NCBI RefSeq assembly: GCF_013282745.1 | Contig: NZ_CP054044.1 | Location: forward strand, 2,542,001-2,606,000 | DNA length: 64,000 nucleotides | Origin: Yersinia bercovieri ATCC 43970 | GTDB lineage: Bacteria > Pseudomonadota > Gammaproteobacteria > Enterobacterales > Enterobacteriaceae | Direction: 5' to 3' | In this document: positions 19,919-30,751 of the stretch, one piece after another | Position numbering within the stretch: the first letter of the stretch is position 1 | How the letters are laid out: every line of letters starts with the position of its first letter | Notes under the pieces: model-generated | What the model saw: the letters and a program-made list of their open reading frames with translations, nothing else | Database searches by the model: none | Told to the model about the DNA's origin: nothing | Made by a program: the position numbers and the translations under genes

Positions 19919-21793
19919 ATGAGTATGAAAGGTCAAGAAACCCGTGGATTCCAGTCTGAAGTAAAGCAACTTCTTCATTTGATGATTCACTCGCTCTATT
20001 CTAATAAAGAAATTTTCTTGCGCGAGCTGATCTCCAATGCCTCTGATGCGGCAGATAAATTGCGTTTTCGCGCGCTGTCTAATCCTGAATTGTTTGAAGG
20101 CGACGGCGAGCTGCGTGTACGTCTATCTTTTGATAAAGAAAAACGTACTTTGACCCTAAGTGATAACGGCATCGGTATGGGCCGTGAAGAAGTGATCGAT
20201 AATCTTGGTACTATCGCGAAGTCAGGGACCAAAGCATTTCTTGAATCTATTGGTTCAGATCAAGCCAAAGATAGCCAACTGATTGGTCAGTTTGGTGTCG
20301 GCTTCTATTCCGCCTTCATCGTGGCCGATAAAGTCACGGTACGCACCCGTGCTGCCGGTGCCCCAGCGGATGCTGGCGTGTTCTGGGAATCAGCAGGCGA
20401 GGGTGATTACACCATTGCTGATATCACCAAAGAAGATCGTGGTACTGAAATTACCCTGCACCTGCGCGAAGGTGAAGACGAATATCTTGATGATTGGCGT
20501 CTGCGCTCGGTTATCAGTAAATACTCAGATCACATTGCGTTGCCGGTTGAAGTGCAAAGTAAAAATGAAGAAGACGGCACTATTACCTGGGAGAAAATCA
20601 ATAAAGCTCAGGCATTGTGGACCTGCAATAAAGCAGATATCACCGACGACGAATACAAAGCATTTTACAAACATATCGCCCATGATTTTACCGATCCATT
20701 AATCTGGAGCCACAACCGCGTTGAAGGTAAGCAGGAGTACACTAGCCTGCTGTATATCCCGGCGCAGGCACCTTGGGATATGTGGAATCGTGACCACAAG
20801 CATGGCTTGAAACTTTACGTTCAGCGCGTATTTATCATGGATGACGCAGAACAGTTCATGCCGAACTACCTGCGATTTGTTCGCGGCTTAATAGACTCTA
20901 ATGACCTGCCGCTCAACGTCTCTCGCGAGATTCTGCAAGACAGCCGTGTGACTCAAAATCTGCGCAGTGCGTTGACCAAACGTGTGCTGCAAATGCTGGA
21001 AAAGCTGGCCAAAGACGATGCTGAGAAATATCAGCAGTTCTGGCAGCAGTTTGGCATGGCGCTGAAAGAGGGGCCGGCTGAAGACGGCAGCAATAAAGAG
21101 ACCATCGCTAAATTACTGCGCTTTGCTTCAACACACAGTGACAGCTCAGCACAGACCGTCTCATTGGAGGAGTATGTCAGCCGCATGACCGAAGGGCAGG
21201 AGAAGATCTATTACATCACTGCTGACAGCTACGCGGCGGCGAAGAATAGCCCACATTTGGAACTGTTCCGCAAAAAAGGCATTGAAGTTTTACTGTTATC
21301 CGATCGTATTGATGAGTGGATGATGAGCTACTTGACTGAGTTTGAAGGTAAAATCTTCCAGTCGGTCAGTAAAGCGGATGATTCGCTAGATAAACTGGCA
21401 GATGAAGAGCGCCCAGAGCAGCAAGAAGCTGACAAAGCACTGGCGCCATTTATCGAACGCGTTAAAACCCTGCTAGGTGAGCGAGTGAAAGATGTCCGCC
21501 TGACACATCGTCTGACGGATACACCGGCGATTGTCACGACAGATGCCGATGAGATGAGCACGCAGATGGCGAAGTTATTTGCAGCTGCGGGCCAGCAGGC
21601 ACCTGAAGTGAAGTACATCTTCGAACTGAACCCAGAGCATGGTTTGGTAAAACGAGCTGCTGATGTGACGGACGACGCCCAATTTGCTGAATGGGTAGAG
21701 TTATTACTGGATCAAGCGCTATTAGCTGAGCGGGGAACACTAGATGACCCTAACCAGTTTATTCGCAGAATGAATCAGTTATTAACGGCTTAA
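19919..21793 (+). CDS. htpG: Hsp90 chaperone HtpG
   Basis: A 624-aa bacterial Hsp90. The GHKL ATP pocket is visible: catalytic Glu/Asn helix [15 protein letters not shown] (residues 36-50), DNGIGM (82-87) and the lid segment [11 protein letters not shown] (from 123). Middle and C-terminal dimer domains follow, with no charged eukaryote-type linker. The start at 19919 has GAGG six bases upstream; an ATG two codons later matches the E. coli start but is too far from it. Transcribed from a sigma-32 promoter and ended by a strong terminator. Confidence 0.98.
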   Translation: MSMKGQETRGFQSEVKQLLHLMIHSLYSNKEIFLRELISNASDAADKLRFRALSNPELFEGDGELRVRLSFDKEKRTLTLSDNGIGMGREEVIDNLGTIAKSGTKAFLESIGSDQAKDSQLIGQFGVGFYSAFIVADKVTVRTRAAGAPADAGVFWESAGEGDYTIADITKEDRGTEITLHLREGEDEYLDDWRLRSVISKYSDHIALPVEVQSKNEEDGTITWEKINKAQALWTCNKADITDDEYKAFYKHIAHDFTDPLIWSHNRVEGKQEYTSLLYIPAQAPWDMWNRDHKHGLKLYVQRVFIMDDAEQFMPNYLRFVRGLIDSNDLPLNVSREILQDSRVTQNLRSALTKRVLQMLEKLAKDDAEKYQQFWQQFGMALKEGPAEDGSNKETIAKLLRFASTHSDSSAQTVSLEEYVSRMTEGQEKIYYITADSYAAAKNSPHLELFRKKGIEVLLLSDRIDEWMMSYLTEFEGKIFQSVSKADDSLDKLADEERPEQQEADKALAPFIERVKTLLGERVKDVRLTHRLTDTPAIVTTDADEMSTQMAKLFAAAGQQAPEVKYIFELNPEHGLVKRAADVTDDAQFAEWVELLLDQALLAERGTLDDPNQFIRRMNQLLTA

Positions 21794-21804
21794 TTAAGTA
21801 ATAG

Positions 21805-21842
21805 AACGCCTCTGGTATATAATGTATCAGAGGCGTTTTTTT
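21805..21842 (+). terminator. Terminator of htpG
   Basis: A stem AACGCCTCTG (21805-21814) pairs with CAGAGGCGTT (21828-21837) and is followed by a run of Ts. A strong rho-independent terminator 12 bases after the stop. Confidence 0.92.
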
Positions 21843-21983
21843 ATTCAATTTCAGTAAGTTAAACTTAAATTTTGCTGTAGCCCCGCTAATACAATCTCGC
21901 TAACCAACCTCGCACGCCTTGAGCCAACCCCCCTGAAAATGGTATGGTTGTTCGTTTTCCGCATTTTCGCTTTATTTAAGTAA

Positions 21984-22667
<684 letters not shown>

Positions 22668-22685
22668 TTCTGAATGGTAAGATAG

Positions 22686-22715
22686 CGAAGGCGACCTGAG
22701 GTCGCCTTTCGTATT
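22686..22715 (+). terminator. Terminator of adk
   Basis: A stem AAGGCGACC (22688-22696) pairs with GGTCGCCTT (22700-22708) around a TGA loop, followed by a T-rich stretch. It lies 20 bases after the adk stop. Confidence 0.85.
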
Positions 22716-22786
22716 TTACGGATTTCGTTGGAAGCTTAATAATTAGCTCGAATAATACACGTAAAAGCCAAACAAAGGACTTGTGG

Positions 22787-23749
22787 ATGATGCAAAGTAA
22801 GCTCGGTGTACTGATGGTTAATCTGGGGACTCCAGATGCGCCTACGTCGCAAGCGGTCAAACGCTATCTGGCTGAGTTCCTGAGTGACCGCAGGGTGGTT
22901 GATACATCACCACTGCTTTGGTGGCCTTTATTACGCGGTGTTATTTTGCCGATTCGTTCGCCTCGAGTGGCTAAACTCTATCAATCAGTGTGGATGGAAG
23001 ATGGCTCGCCTTTGTTGGTCTACAGCCGGCGGCAACAGCAAGCGCTGGCGGCGCGTATGCCAGATATTCCCGTCGAGTTAGGGATGAGCTACGGCTCACC
23101 AAATCTGCCAGATGCTATTGATAAACTATTAGCACAAGGGGTAACAAAGTTGGTGGTATTGCCGCTTTATCCGCAATACTCCTGCTCGACCAGTGCCGCG
23201 GTTTGGGATGCTGTTGCCCGGATTTTAAAAGGGTATCGCCGCTTACCATCAATCTCTTTTATCCGTGATTATGCCGAGCATCCTGCTTATATCTCTGCGC
23301 TAAAACAGAGCGTCGAGCATGCTTTTGCACAACATGGTAAACCTGACCGATTAGTGCTTTCTTTTCATGGTATTCCTAAGCGCTATAACCAATTAGGTGA
23401 TGATTATCCGATCCGCTGTGAAGATACCAGCCGCGCGTTACGGGCAGAACTAACACTACCGCCAGAACAGGTCATGTTGACATATCAATCCCGATTTGGT
23501 CGTGAACCTTGGCTCACTCCTTATACTGACGAGACATTAAAAAGCCTACCTGCTCAGGGGGTTGAACATATTCAAGTCATTTGCCCTGGCTTCTCTGCCG
23601 ATTGTCTGGAAACCTTAGAGGAGATTAAAGAGCAAAACCGAGAAATTTTCTTACATGCGGGTGGCAAGAAGTTCGAATATATCCCAGCGCTAAATGACGA
23701 TGTAGGGCATATAGACCTGTTAGAACAGTTAGTTAGAGAGTGTTTGTAG
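22787..23749 (+). CDS. hemH: Ferrochelatase
   Basis: A 320-aa enzyme inserting Fe2+ into protoporphyrin IX, the last step of heme synthesis. The catalytic histidine is His194 ([10 protein letters not shown]), and the acidic metal path is in '[12 protein letters not shown]'. The ATG at 22787 has AAAGGA eight bases upstream; a TTG two codons earlier is less likely. Its 3' side is the classical Yersinia O-antigen insertion site, so the gene marks the left border of that cluster. No disruption is seen. Confidence 0.97.
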   Translation: MMQSKLGVLMVNLGTPDAPTSQAVKRYLAEFLSDRRVVDTSPLLWWPLLRGVILPIRSPRVAKLYQSVWMEDGSPLLVYSRRQQQALAARMPDIPVELGMSYGSPNLPDAIDKLLAQGVTKLVVLPLYPQYSCSTSAAVWDAVARILKGYRRLPSISFIRDYAEHPAYISALKQSVEHAFAQHGKPDRLVLSFHGIPKRYNQLGDDYPIRCEDTSRALRAELTLPPEQVMLTYQSRFGREPWLTPYTDETLKSLPAQGVEHIQVICPGFSADCLETLEEIKEQNREIFLHAGGKKFEYIPALNDDVGHIDLLEQLVRECL

Positions 23750-24292
23750 TGTCATTGGGCAATAGCCACAGAATGGCTCTATTCATATTAGGTAAATAAT
23801 TATGGCTAAATTAGCATTGTTCTCATTGAATAATATGAGGTGAATGCTTTTTATTCTTCCAAACAGATAATACTGAAACGACATTTCTATGTTTTTATAA
23901 TGGTAATTATCTATGCATTGTGAAACATCTAAAAATGATATGCTTAACGTTTCTCTTGTAATGATGAGTTATATGTAAGAAAATTAGCCCATATATAATA
24001 GTCATAAGTTATATTTTCAGCTTAGCTGAAAGTGTGGTAGTGCATTTACCCCCCTTTTGGTCAAGCCAGTAGGTCACATCAATGCAGGTTATGTGCAGTG
24101 TTACAAGTCTGTGTTATACATCAGTGCATTGGCTACTGTAAGCCAAGGGCGGTAGCATGGTTTTTAGCGTGAATAATCATCATAACCTATTGATATTTAA
24201 CAATTGCTAATTTGCAGTCCTTTAGTTCGAATTGATTCGCTTATAACATATTATTACTTTTCCATGAAATCTAATTTAGCTAGGCTTAAAAT
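23750..24292 (+). other. Non-coding leader of the O-antigen cluster
   Basis: A 543-bp AT-rich stretch without a convincing gene on either strand. It contains a weak bulged hairpin just after hemH (23761-23783) and, near its end, the JUMPstart element listed separately. The O-antigen promoter must lie upstream of about 24120; no single -35/-10 pair stands out clearly. Confidence 0.7.
24122..24159 (+). promoter_or_regulatory. JUMPstart element with ops site
   Basis: A 38-base match to the JUMPstart consensus (begins CAGTGCATTGG, ends AAGGGCGGTAGCATG). The ops core GGCGGTAGCATG is at 24148-24159, where RfaH loads onto RNA polymerase to prevent early termination in long surface-polysaccharide operons. 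It lies 133 bases before ddhD. Confidence 0.93.
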
Positions 24293-24682
24293 ATGTCTTT
24301 CAATATAAAACTACAGCCATCAGGGATCATTTTTGATGCTGACGAAGCTACAACGATCTTAGATTCAGCTTTAGGGAATAATGTTAATATTGAATATAGC
24401 TGTAAAGATGGCAGCTGTGGTTCTTGTAAGGCAACATTAATTTCAGGTGAAATAGAGCAGGGTGAAAATACTTCACTAACAAGTGAAGATATGGCTAATA
24501 GAGTAATTCTGACCTGCTGCTCAAAGCCTAAAAGCGATATAGAAATCAATGTGAAATATTATCCAGAGTTAAGTCATATAACGAAAAAAACCTATCCATG
24601 CAAACTCGATAATATTGAACTTATTGGCAGTGATATTGCTATTTTAACGCTGCGTTTACCACCAACAGGCTTTGTTGAATAA
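24293..24682 (+). pseudogene. ddhD: Truncated ddhD/ascD (CDP-6-deoxy-hexulose dehydrase reductase)
   Basis: The first 125 codons of the ferredoxin-reductase partner of DdhC, which makes CDP-3,6-dideoxyhexoses. The N-terminal plant-type [2Fe-2S] ferredoxin domain is complete, with ligands Cys37, Cys42, Cys45 and Cys75. The flavin and NAD(P)H domains, some 200 further residues in the usual ~330-aa protein, are missing. Coding sequence ends at 24667 where an IS903-type element begins; the last four codons and TAA come from its inverted repeat. The fragment cannot transfer electrons from NAD(P)H, so it is nonfunctional in the dideoxyhexose pathway. Confidence 0.9.
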
Positions 24683-25723
24683 ATCAGATTTTGGGCAAGC
24701 ATCTTCGTAGCCGGTTGCAGTTGTCAGATAATACGCACGCTTTCTGGCATGCCTGCCTTCGTCATTTTGTTCAGCGCACGCACCATGGCCAAAGCCTCTG
24801 CAACCTGACCATCGTAGTCACGCAACGTCAGCGAACCACCGAACAACTGCTTTATACTGTACATCGCCGTTTCCGCTATCGACCGACGGTTGTAATCTGT
24901 TGTCCATTTCCACCGTGCATTGCTCCCGCTCAGCCGTTGATTCGCAACAGCACGATTACGGTCTGCATACTCACCTGACCAGTAGCCAGCTCCCTTCCGG
25001 GGAGGAATGAGCGCGCTGATTTTCTTGCGACGTAGTTCGTCATGACATCGCCGTGTATCGTAAGCTCCGTCCGCCGCCGCTGACCTGATTTTTCGGTGGG
25101 TCTGCCGGATAAGTCCCGGGAAAGCTTCAGCGTCCGTGACGTTGTTCAGCGACAGGTCCGCGCAGATGACTTCATGCGTACTCGCATCAACAGCCAGATG
25201 CAGTTTTCGCCAGATACGACGGCGCTCTTTGCCGTGCTTTTTGACTTTCCACTCCCCCTCACCGAAGACTTTTAAGCCGGTGGTGTCGATAACCAGATGC
25301 GCAATTTCACCCCGGGTGGGCGTTTTAAAACTGACATTAACCGACTTTGCCCGCTTGCTGACACTGGTGTAATCCGGACAGCGAAGAGGAACATCCATCA
25401 TGGCAAAAATGGAATCAATAAAGCCCTGTGCGGCTCGCAGGGTCAGGCGGAATACACGTTTAACGACCAGGACAGTGGTGATGGCGAGATCAGAATAGTG
25501 CTGAGGCCGTCCCCGCGATGTGTGTGTGGCGGGCTCATACCAGGCCTGAATAGCCTCGTCATCAAGCCAGAAAGTGACGGAGCCGCGGTTGATGAGGGCC
25601 TTGTTGTAGTTGCGCCAGTTAGTGACTTTAAACTTCTGCTTTGTCATGGGACGACCAGTGTTGCCGGATGATGCGTGATCTGATCCTTTAACTCAGTAAA
25701 AGTTCGATTTATTCAACAAAGCC
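24668..25723 (-). mobile_element. IS903-type (IS5 family) insertion sequence
   Basis: A complete 1056-bp element bounded by 18-base perfect inverted repeats (GGCTTTGTTGAATAAATC at 24668-24685 and its complement at 25706-25723). It encodes one intact transposase on the minus strand. Size and ends match IS903. The 9 bases on each side (ccaccaaca and gatggttgt) differ, so there is no target duplication; the flanks were not a single insertion site. Confidence 0.95.
24724..25647 (-). CDS. IS903-type transposase
   Basis: A 307-aa DDE transposase of the IS5 family, IS903 group, which cuts and rejoins the inverted repeats bounding this element. The catalytic residues are Asp121 (VIDTTGLKV), Asp193 (AADGAYDT) and Glu259 (RRSIAETAMYSIKQLFG), with the family Y-(2)-R-(3)-E-(6)-K signature around the glutamate. 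The gene is full length with no stops, so the element may be active. It runs opposite to the O-antigen genes and could impose partial polarity on them. Confidence 0.96.
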   Translation of the reverse strand: MTKQKFKVTNWRNYNKALINRGSVTFWLDDEAIQAWYEPATHTSRGRPQHYSDLAITTVLVVKRVFRLTLRAAQGFIDSIFAMMDVPLRCPDYTSVSKRAKSVNVSFKTPTRGEIAHLVIDTTGLKVFGEGEWKVKKHGKERRRIWRKLHLAVDASTHEVICADLSLNNVTDAEAFPGLIRQTHRKIRSAAADGAYDTRRCHDELRRKKISALIPPRKGAGYWSGEYADRNRAVANQRLSGSNARWKWTTDYNRRSIAETAMYSIKQLFGGSLTLRDYDGQVAEALAMVRALNKMTKAGMPESVRII

Positions 25724-25804
25724 GATGGTTGTTCTAATATCTATCTAATGTGCGCAATTGTTATCCTTAAATGAATTTATAAAAGTGATTTTATTTTAAA
25801 TAAT

Positions 25805-27172
25805 ATGAAAAATAGTCAAACCCTAGCATCTAAAATATCAGAAAAAACTTCAATTGATTACCATGTTGGAGTTACTTTATTACTTAGATTATGGACTATT
25901 GCTGCCGGTGGTATATTAATAGTATTAATTCCACTTTATCTGACGGCGCCTGAACAAGGCTATTTTTTTACCTTTGCAAGCTTAATTGCGATGCAGGTGT
26001 TTTTTGAACTCGGATTTAATTATGTAGTTGTCCAGTTTATCGGTCATGAAATGGCTCATGTCACTATTAATAATAGTGGAAGCCTTGAAGGAAATAGTAA
26101 TAGCATCAGTCGCATTTACTCACTTATCTCATTATTAAAGAGATGGTATACAGTTATTTCATTGGCTTTCTTTGTGGCCGTTTTTTTTGCAGGATTTTAT
26201 TTCTTTAAACATAATGGGAGCTTGGCTGTTCATGATTGGTTACCTGGCTGGGCACTGCTAGTTTTCTTTTCCTCGATAAATCTCTTTATTAGTCCATTTT
26301 TAGCTGTATTGGAAGGAATGGGCTTTGTTGGTCAAGTAGCTACGATAAGGTTAATACAATCGATAGTTGGCTATTCCGTTCTTTCAATATTACTTATATG
26401 TAAGTTAGGACTTATAGCTATACCCGCTATTACGGGAGCCGCGGCGCTATTCTCGACAATTCTAATATTAAAGAAATATGGCAGGTTATTATTTAGACCC
26501 GGTTCTGGCAATTTTATTTTTAATGAAAAGATATCTTGGTATAAAGAAATTTTTCCCTTCCAATGGAGAATCGCTTTAAGCTGGTTAAGTGGCTATTTCA
26601 TTTTTCAATTATTTAATCCAATGCTATTTGCACATCAAGGTGCAATTGAGGCAGGAAGAATAGGTTTAACATTGGCAATATTTAGTGCAATGTTATCTCT
26701 ATCAATGAGTTGGGTTACAGCCAAAAGTCCAACAATGGCTAGATTGATCGCAGAAAATAAAAAGATAGAATTGAATAAATTATTTATATCCTTAATAATG
26801 AAATCAGGAATATTGAATTTTTTGATTTCTATTTCATTCTTGATTTTCGTTCTTTTACTGAAAACATATAGTATCGATATAGTGAGCAGAGTTGCCAGCA
26901 TTGAAGTTATAGTATTGCTATTTACTATTTCTCTGGCTAATCATGCAATATTTTCAATGGCGGCTTATATGAGGTGTCATAAGGAAGAACCTATGATATG
27001 GAATTCATTATCAACTGGTTTTATAGCGCTTCCACTTATTTATATATTTTCGCAAATTAGTTCATTTGCTACTATTGCAAGCTATGGTTCTATAATGATT
27101 TTCGTATCATTACCATGGTGCTATTTATTATTCCGTAAGTATTACAATCATGGTGTGATTAAAGGTAATTAG
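25805..27172 (+). CDS. wzx: O-unit flippase (Wzx-type polysaccharide transporter)
   Basis: A 455-aa protein with about twelve membrane helices spread over its whole length, low GC, and no soluble domain: the profile of a Wzx/MATE-like lipid-linked oligosaccharide flippase. Landmarks include 'PEQGYFFTFASL' after the second helix and 'FIGHEMAH' near residue 80, both common in O-antigen flippases. It would move undecaprenyl-linked O-units to the periplasm. It is the first intact gene after the IS element, 81 bases from its end. The gene symbol rests on topology and context, not on a tested homology. Confidence 0.8.
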   Translation: MKNSQTLASKISEKTSIDYHVGVTLLLRLWTIAAGGILIVLIPLYLTAPEQGYFFTFASLIAMQVFFELGFNYVVVQFIGHEMAHVTINNSGSLEGNSNSISRIYSLISLLKRWYTVISLAFFVAVFFAGFYFFKHNGSLAVHDWLPGWALLVFFSSINLFISPFLAVLEGMGFVGQVATIRLIQSIVGYSVLSILLICKLGLIAIPAITGAAALFSTILILKKYGRLLFRPGSGNFIFNEKISWYKEIFPFQWRIALSWLSGYFIFQLFNPMLFAHQGAIEAGRIGLTLAIFSAMLSLSMSWVTAKSPTMARLIAENKKIELNKLFISLIMKSGILNFLISISFLIFVLLLKTYSIDIVSRVASIEVIVLLFTISLANHAIFSMAAYMRCHKEEPMIWNSLSTGFIALPLIYIFSQISSFATIASYGSIMIFVSLPWCYLLFRKYYNHGVIKGN

Positions 27173-27366
27173 ATAGGTATAGTATCTTCTTTTGCCTTTA
27201 TATGTGTTAGAGATTAGGTGTGCCGTATACTGATGAGTATATTTCAGAAATGTGTATTGCGGCATTTATATATAGATAGAATTAATGACATGATAGACAA
27301 TAATAAATAAATAAAGAAATAATTTCTCAGGATGTAAATGATATCATTAGCTCATGCCAAGATTTG

Positions 27367-28356
27367 ATGACATTAAAAAAACAAAGTTATATTAATTACA
27401 GGAGCAAGCGGCTTTATTCCTGCTTATATGGTTGAAACTATTGCCGTATTAAATAAAAACCATGATCTAAACATTAAAGTGTATGCATTAGCCAGAAATT
27501 AAATAAAAGCTAAAAAGAGGTTTAGTCATCTTTTAAATACTGGTTGGTTAAACTTCATCTGCCAAGATGTTACATAAGAAATTAAAATAGATACTACAGT
27601 TAACTACATTATGCATGCGGCTAGCCAAGCCAGCTAAAAATACTATAAGACAGACCCTGTAGGAACTCTTTTAGCAAATACAAAAGGAACTTATAATATA
27701 CTTGAGTTTGCTCGACGTAATATCCAAAGCATTGAGGGAGTATTTTTTTTAGTAGCGCTGAAGTTTATGGAAATCTAAGTAAAGATATTCAATATGTCTT
27801 AGAAAATGATTTTGGCTCACTAGATTGCAGTGAGTTACGTGCTTGTTATGCTGAAAGCAAGAGAATGGGCGAGACAATGTGTATTTCATGGGGGGAGCAA
27901 TATTCGGTTCCATGCAAAATTGTAAGAATATTTCATACATATGGGCCGGGAATGGATCTAAATGATGGTCGAGTCTTTGCTGATTTTGTAAGCTGTGCTG
28001 TTCAGGGGAAAAATATAGATATGAAAAGTGATGGTTCAGCCATACGTACTTTTTGTTATCTATCTGATGCAGTTCATGCTATTTTCAAAGTTTTGCTTTG
28101 TGGTCATATAGGACAAGCATATAATGTTGGAAACGAAAGATGTGAAATGAATATTCGTGATTTGGCTTTTTTGGTGAACAAATTATCAAGTAATAATAAT
28201 TCAAGAGTTATAATCTCAAATAATGACAACAACTATATTTTAAGCAAAATAAATCGTATTGTTCCAGATACAACTAAATTACGATCTCTTGGATGGAGGC
28301 CGAAATATGACGTAATTTCTGGATTTAAAAGGACAATAAAATTTTACTTGAAGTAG
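27367..28356 (+). pseudogene. Broken NAD-dependent sugar epimerase/dehydratase
   Basis: Reading across frames gives a full extended SDR of about 325 residues: the NAD-binding start 'KVILITGASGFIPAYMVE', 'NYIMHAASQAS', the catalytic region 'FSSAEVYGN...YAESKRMGE', and the C-terminus from 27865 to 28356 ending 'RPKYDVISGFKRTIKFYLK'. The frame is interrupted by a one-base excess in an A run near 27374, in-frame TAA stops at 27500, 27575 and 27635, and a frame change at the T run 27743-27750. The nearest look is to UDP-glucuronate decarboxylase or dTDP-sugar dehydratase-type enzymes. Only the C-terminal 163 codons stay open. Confidence 0.85.
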
Positions 28357-28439
28357 TTTACGATTGTAAATGACAATATATTAACCTACCTAAAATAATA
28401 ATTTTAAATTTACTAGTCAGTGTAGATAGGCATTATGAA

Positions 28440-29450
28440 ATGAATTCTAAATCAGACATTAGTATAACAATTGTTATCCCTACCTATAATAGGATAGAAA
28501 AACTAAAAAGTCGTATCTTTGAGTTATTACCACAAATGAGTAAAATAGACACATTATTTATTTCTGATAATGCTACTGAAAACTTTGATGTTGAAATTAT
28601 CAACTTTTTCAAAAATGAGCCAAGAATATACTTCCATCAGAATAAAGAAAATATTGGTGCAAACGCTAATATAGCAAAGTGCTTTGAGTTGGTAGAGAAT
28701 GATTGGATGTGGCTACTGAGCGATGATGATTGTGTAAAACCAAATGCGCTAAGTATAATAAAAAAATATATTGGTGAGGGGGATGTTGATTTTATAAATT
28801 TCTCATCTGAGCTTTTAAAAACTAAGCGAGTTGATTCTGTATGTAGGTCTTTTGATGAATACTTAAATTCAATTGGAAAAAATTTTAGTAACCATTTGCT
28901 TATTTCAAATAATGTATTCAACATGAAAGCTTTTCGACCTTTTCTAAAATTCACATATTGGGGATGTTTTGTTAATGCACCACATTTAGCTCCCGTCTAT
29001 TGCGCTTTAGAAAATAATTGTCATATTTTATTATCAGGCGAAAGTATTGTTGAATGGCAAAAACCTGATCGCATGGATTGCTGGTTGCAATCATCTTCTT
29101 TTAATTTGCTTTTTTTGCCTGATGTATTATCAAATGCTAGATTAAGAAAACGGTCCATTCATACAGTTATGGAAGGGTTATCTATTCCTGAATTTTTAAT
29201 TGCTCAATTGGCATTCAACAAAATAATAGATCCGGAGTGTGCTGATAAAGTGGATGCTTATGCAGGAAGAGTTATGAGTATCTATATTAGATATGGTAAT
29301 ACCTTGCAAAAGACAAGAGCTTTTCTTTTGAAAATAATGATAAAATCTCCACGATCATACTTATTTATGGTTAATGTTATATGTAAAAAAATATATGGTA
29401 AACCTATATATGATTTTCTTCAAAAAAGAAAATTTGAGTTTTATTTATAA
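28440..29450 (+). CDS. Family 2 glycosyltransferase
   Basis: A 336-aa cytoplasmic GT-A glycosyltransferase that adds a sugar to the O-unit. The N-terminus 'ITIVIPTYNRIEKL' is the GT2 nucleotide-sugar strand, 'NKENIGANANIAKCF' the NxGxxxN motif, and Asp95-Asp96-Asp97 (LLSDDD) the metal-binding DxD. Length and DDD motif resemble dideoxyhexosyl transferases of the WbaV/WbyA type, which would fit a cluster that once made a dideoxyhexose; that link is inference. The downstream gap contains no other gene. Confidence 0.85.
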   Translation: MNSKSDISITIVIPTYNRIEKLKSRIFELLPQMSKIDTLFISDNATENFDVEIINFFKNEPRIYFHQNKENIGANANIAKCFELVENDWMWLLSDDDCVKPNALSIIKKYIGEGDVDFINFSSELLKTKRVDSVCRSFDEYLNSIGKNFSNHLLISNNVFNMKAFRPFLKFTYWGCFVNAPHLAPVYCALENNCHILLSGESIVEWQKPDRMDCWLQSSSFNLLFLPDVLSNARLRKRSIHTVMEGLSIPEFLIAQLAFNKIIDPECADKVDAYAGRVMSIYIRYGNTLQKTRAFLLKIMIKSPRSYLFMVNVICKKIYGKPIYDFLQKRKFEFYL

Positions 29451-29571
29451 CTTCAATCCTTTTTATAATCAAGGCGATTGATACGAAATCATAATTATCA
29501 ATATATAATTGCAATGAACTGTATATGAGTATTATTTTTGATGATTTAAGTCAGTGTACGCTGAGAGTAAT

Positions 29572-30666
29572 ATGATATATAAAAAAGAACTTATTTCAAT
29601 AATTATAGTAAAGATTCTTTTTACACTATTTGCAGTTTTTGTCTATAATCATTTTTCGCATTTAGCTGACTCTGAAAGATATTTAAATGCAACAATGGAT
29701 TTAAATAATTTTTTAGATAGAACTCAACTTGTAGATAATATTTTTTCACTTTTACGATGCTTAATTTCAAGTAAGCTCCTAGTAAATATTTTTATATCTA
29801 TAATATTTGGGTTTTCATTTTATTTTGTATTCAAAGATCTTCTTAATTTTATAGATAAAAAGCTATTATATATATGTTTTCTTCTTCCAAGTTTTCAAAT
29901 TTGGACCAGTGTGGCAGGTAAGGAAATTATAGCTATAGCTGGGTTGCTTTTTTTTGTAAAATGGATTGTGAACATACAGTTTGGTAGAAAAAATAGAATA
30001 ATCTATCTTTTGGTGGGTGTCTTTTTTGGCATTCTACTCCGACCTCATTATGGTATTGCATATGCTTACCTCGCGAGCAGTATTATTATATTAAGTAATG
30101 TTAAGTTTGCGAATTTTTCAAAATGGTTTTATATTTTATTATTAGCAATAATGTCTATCATATTGGCATTGATACTGGCAGTAACTGCTGATTTGTGGAG
30201 CGAAAAATTTTTAGCAGTGTTGGTTATAATTAAGAATTACTTCTTATCGTCTGATACAGCATATGCTAATCGATATTATATACAATGGGGGGGAGTTGCA
30301 GATTATTTTTATAATATAGCGTGGGGTTTTTGGGTCTCTATTATTGGACCGACACTTTATGAAACATTAAATAGAATTGTTTATGCTCCTTTCTTTATTG
30401 AAGGGATTATTAGCTTGACGCTAATGATCTATATATTTTATAGGTTTTATAAGGTTACGGAAATAAATGTATTGTATAGAAAGTATTTCTATATAGCATT
30501 TATCCCTGCTGTGATAATTGTATTAATGATTCATTATCCATTTGGTGTTTTTAATCCCGGCGCAGCAATAAGGTATAAGCAAAATATAACTCCATTAATA
30601 TATTTCTATCCTCTATTGGTGCTTGCTTGTATCAATGAGTCGAAAGCTAAATGTTATATGAGATGA
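29572..30666 (+). CDS. wzy: Probable O-antigen polymerase (Wzy-type membrane protein)
   Basis: A 364-aa polytopic membrane protein with roughly ten hydrophobic segments and a hydrophilic loop near residues 225-260 (LSSDTAYANRYYIQWGGVADYF). Wzy polymerases share topology rather than sequence, and no other candidate exists in the cluster. A motif 'LLPSFQIWTSVAGKE' occurs in related membrane enzymes of polysaccharide clusters. The ATG at 29572 is chosen over a GTG six codons earlier because GAGAG lies four bases upstream of it. Very low GC content. Confidence 0.72.
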   Translation: MIYKKELISIIIVKILFTLFAVFVYNHFSHLADSERYLNATMDLNNFLDRTQLVDNIFSLLRCLISSKLLVNIFISIIFGFSFYFVFKDLLNFIDKKLLYICFLLPSFQIWTSVAGKEIIAIAGLLFFVKWIVNIQFGRKNRIIYLLVGVFFGILLRPHYGIAYAYLASSIIILSNVKFANFSKWFYILLLAIMSIILALILAVTADLWSEKFLAVLVIIKNYFLSSDTAYANRYYIQWGGVADYFYNIAWGFWVSIIGPTLYETLNRIVYAPFFIEGIISLTLMIYIFYRFYKVTEINVLYRKYFYIAFIPAVIIVLMIHYPFGVFNPGAAIRYKQNITPLIYFYPLLVLACINESKAKCYMR

Positions 30667-30751
30667 GTATCTCTAATTTATTATGTACTTCTTCTTTGTA
30701 ATAAGTAACTAAATCCCATATTTTGATAGATTAATAACATGTGAGTATTTT

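Noticed and set aside
24659..25732. 9-bp target duplication of the IS element
   Set aside because: The two flanks (ccaccaaca and gatggttgt) do not match directly or inverted.
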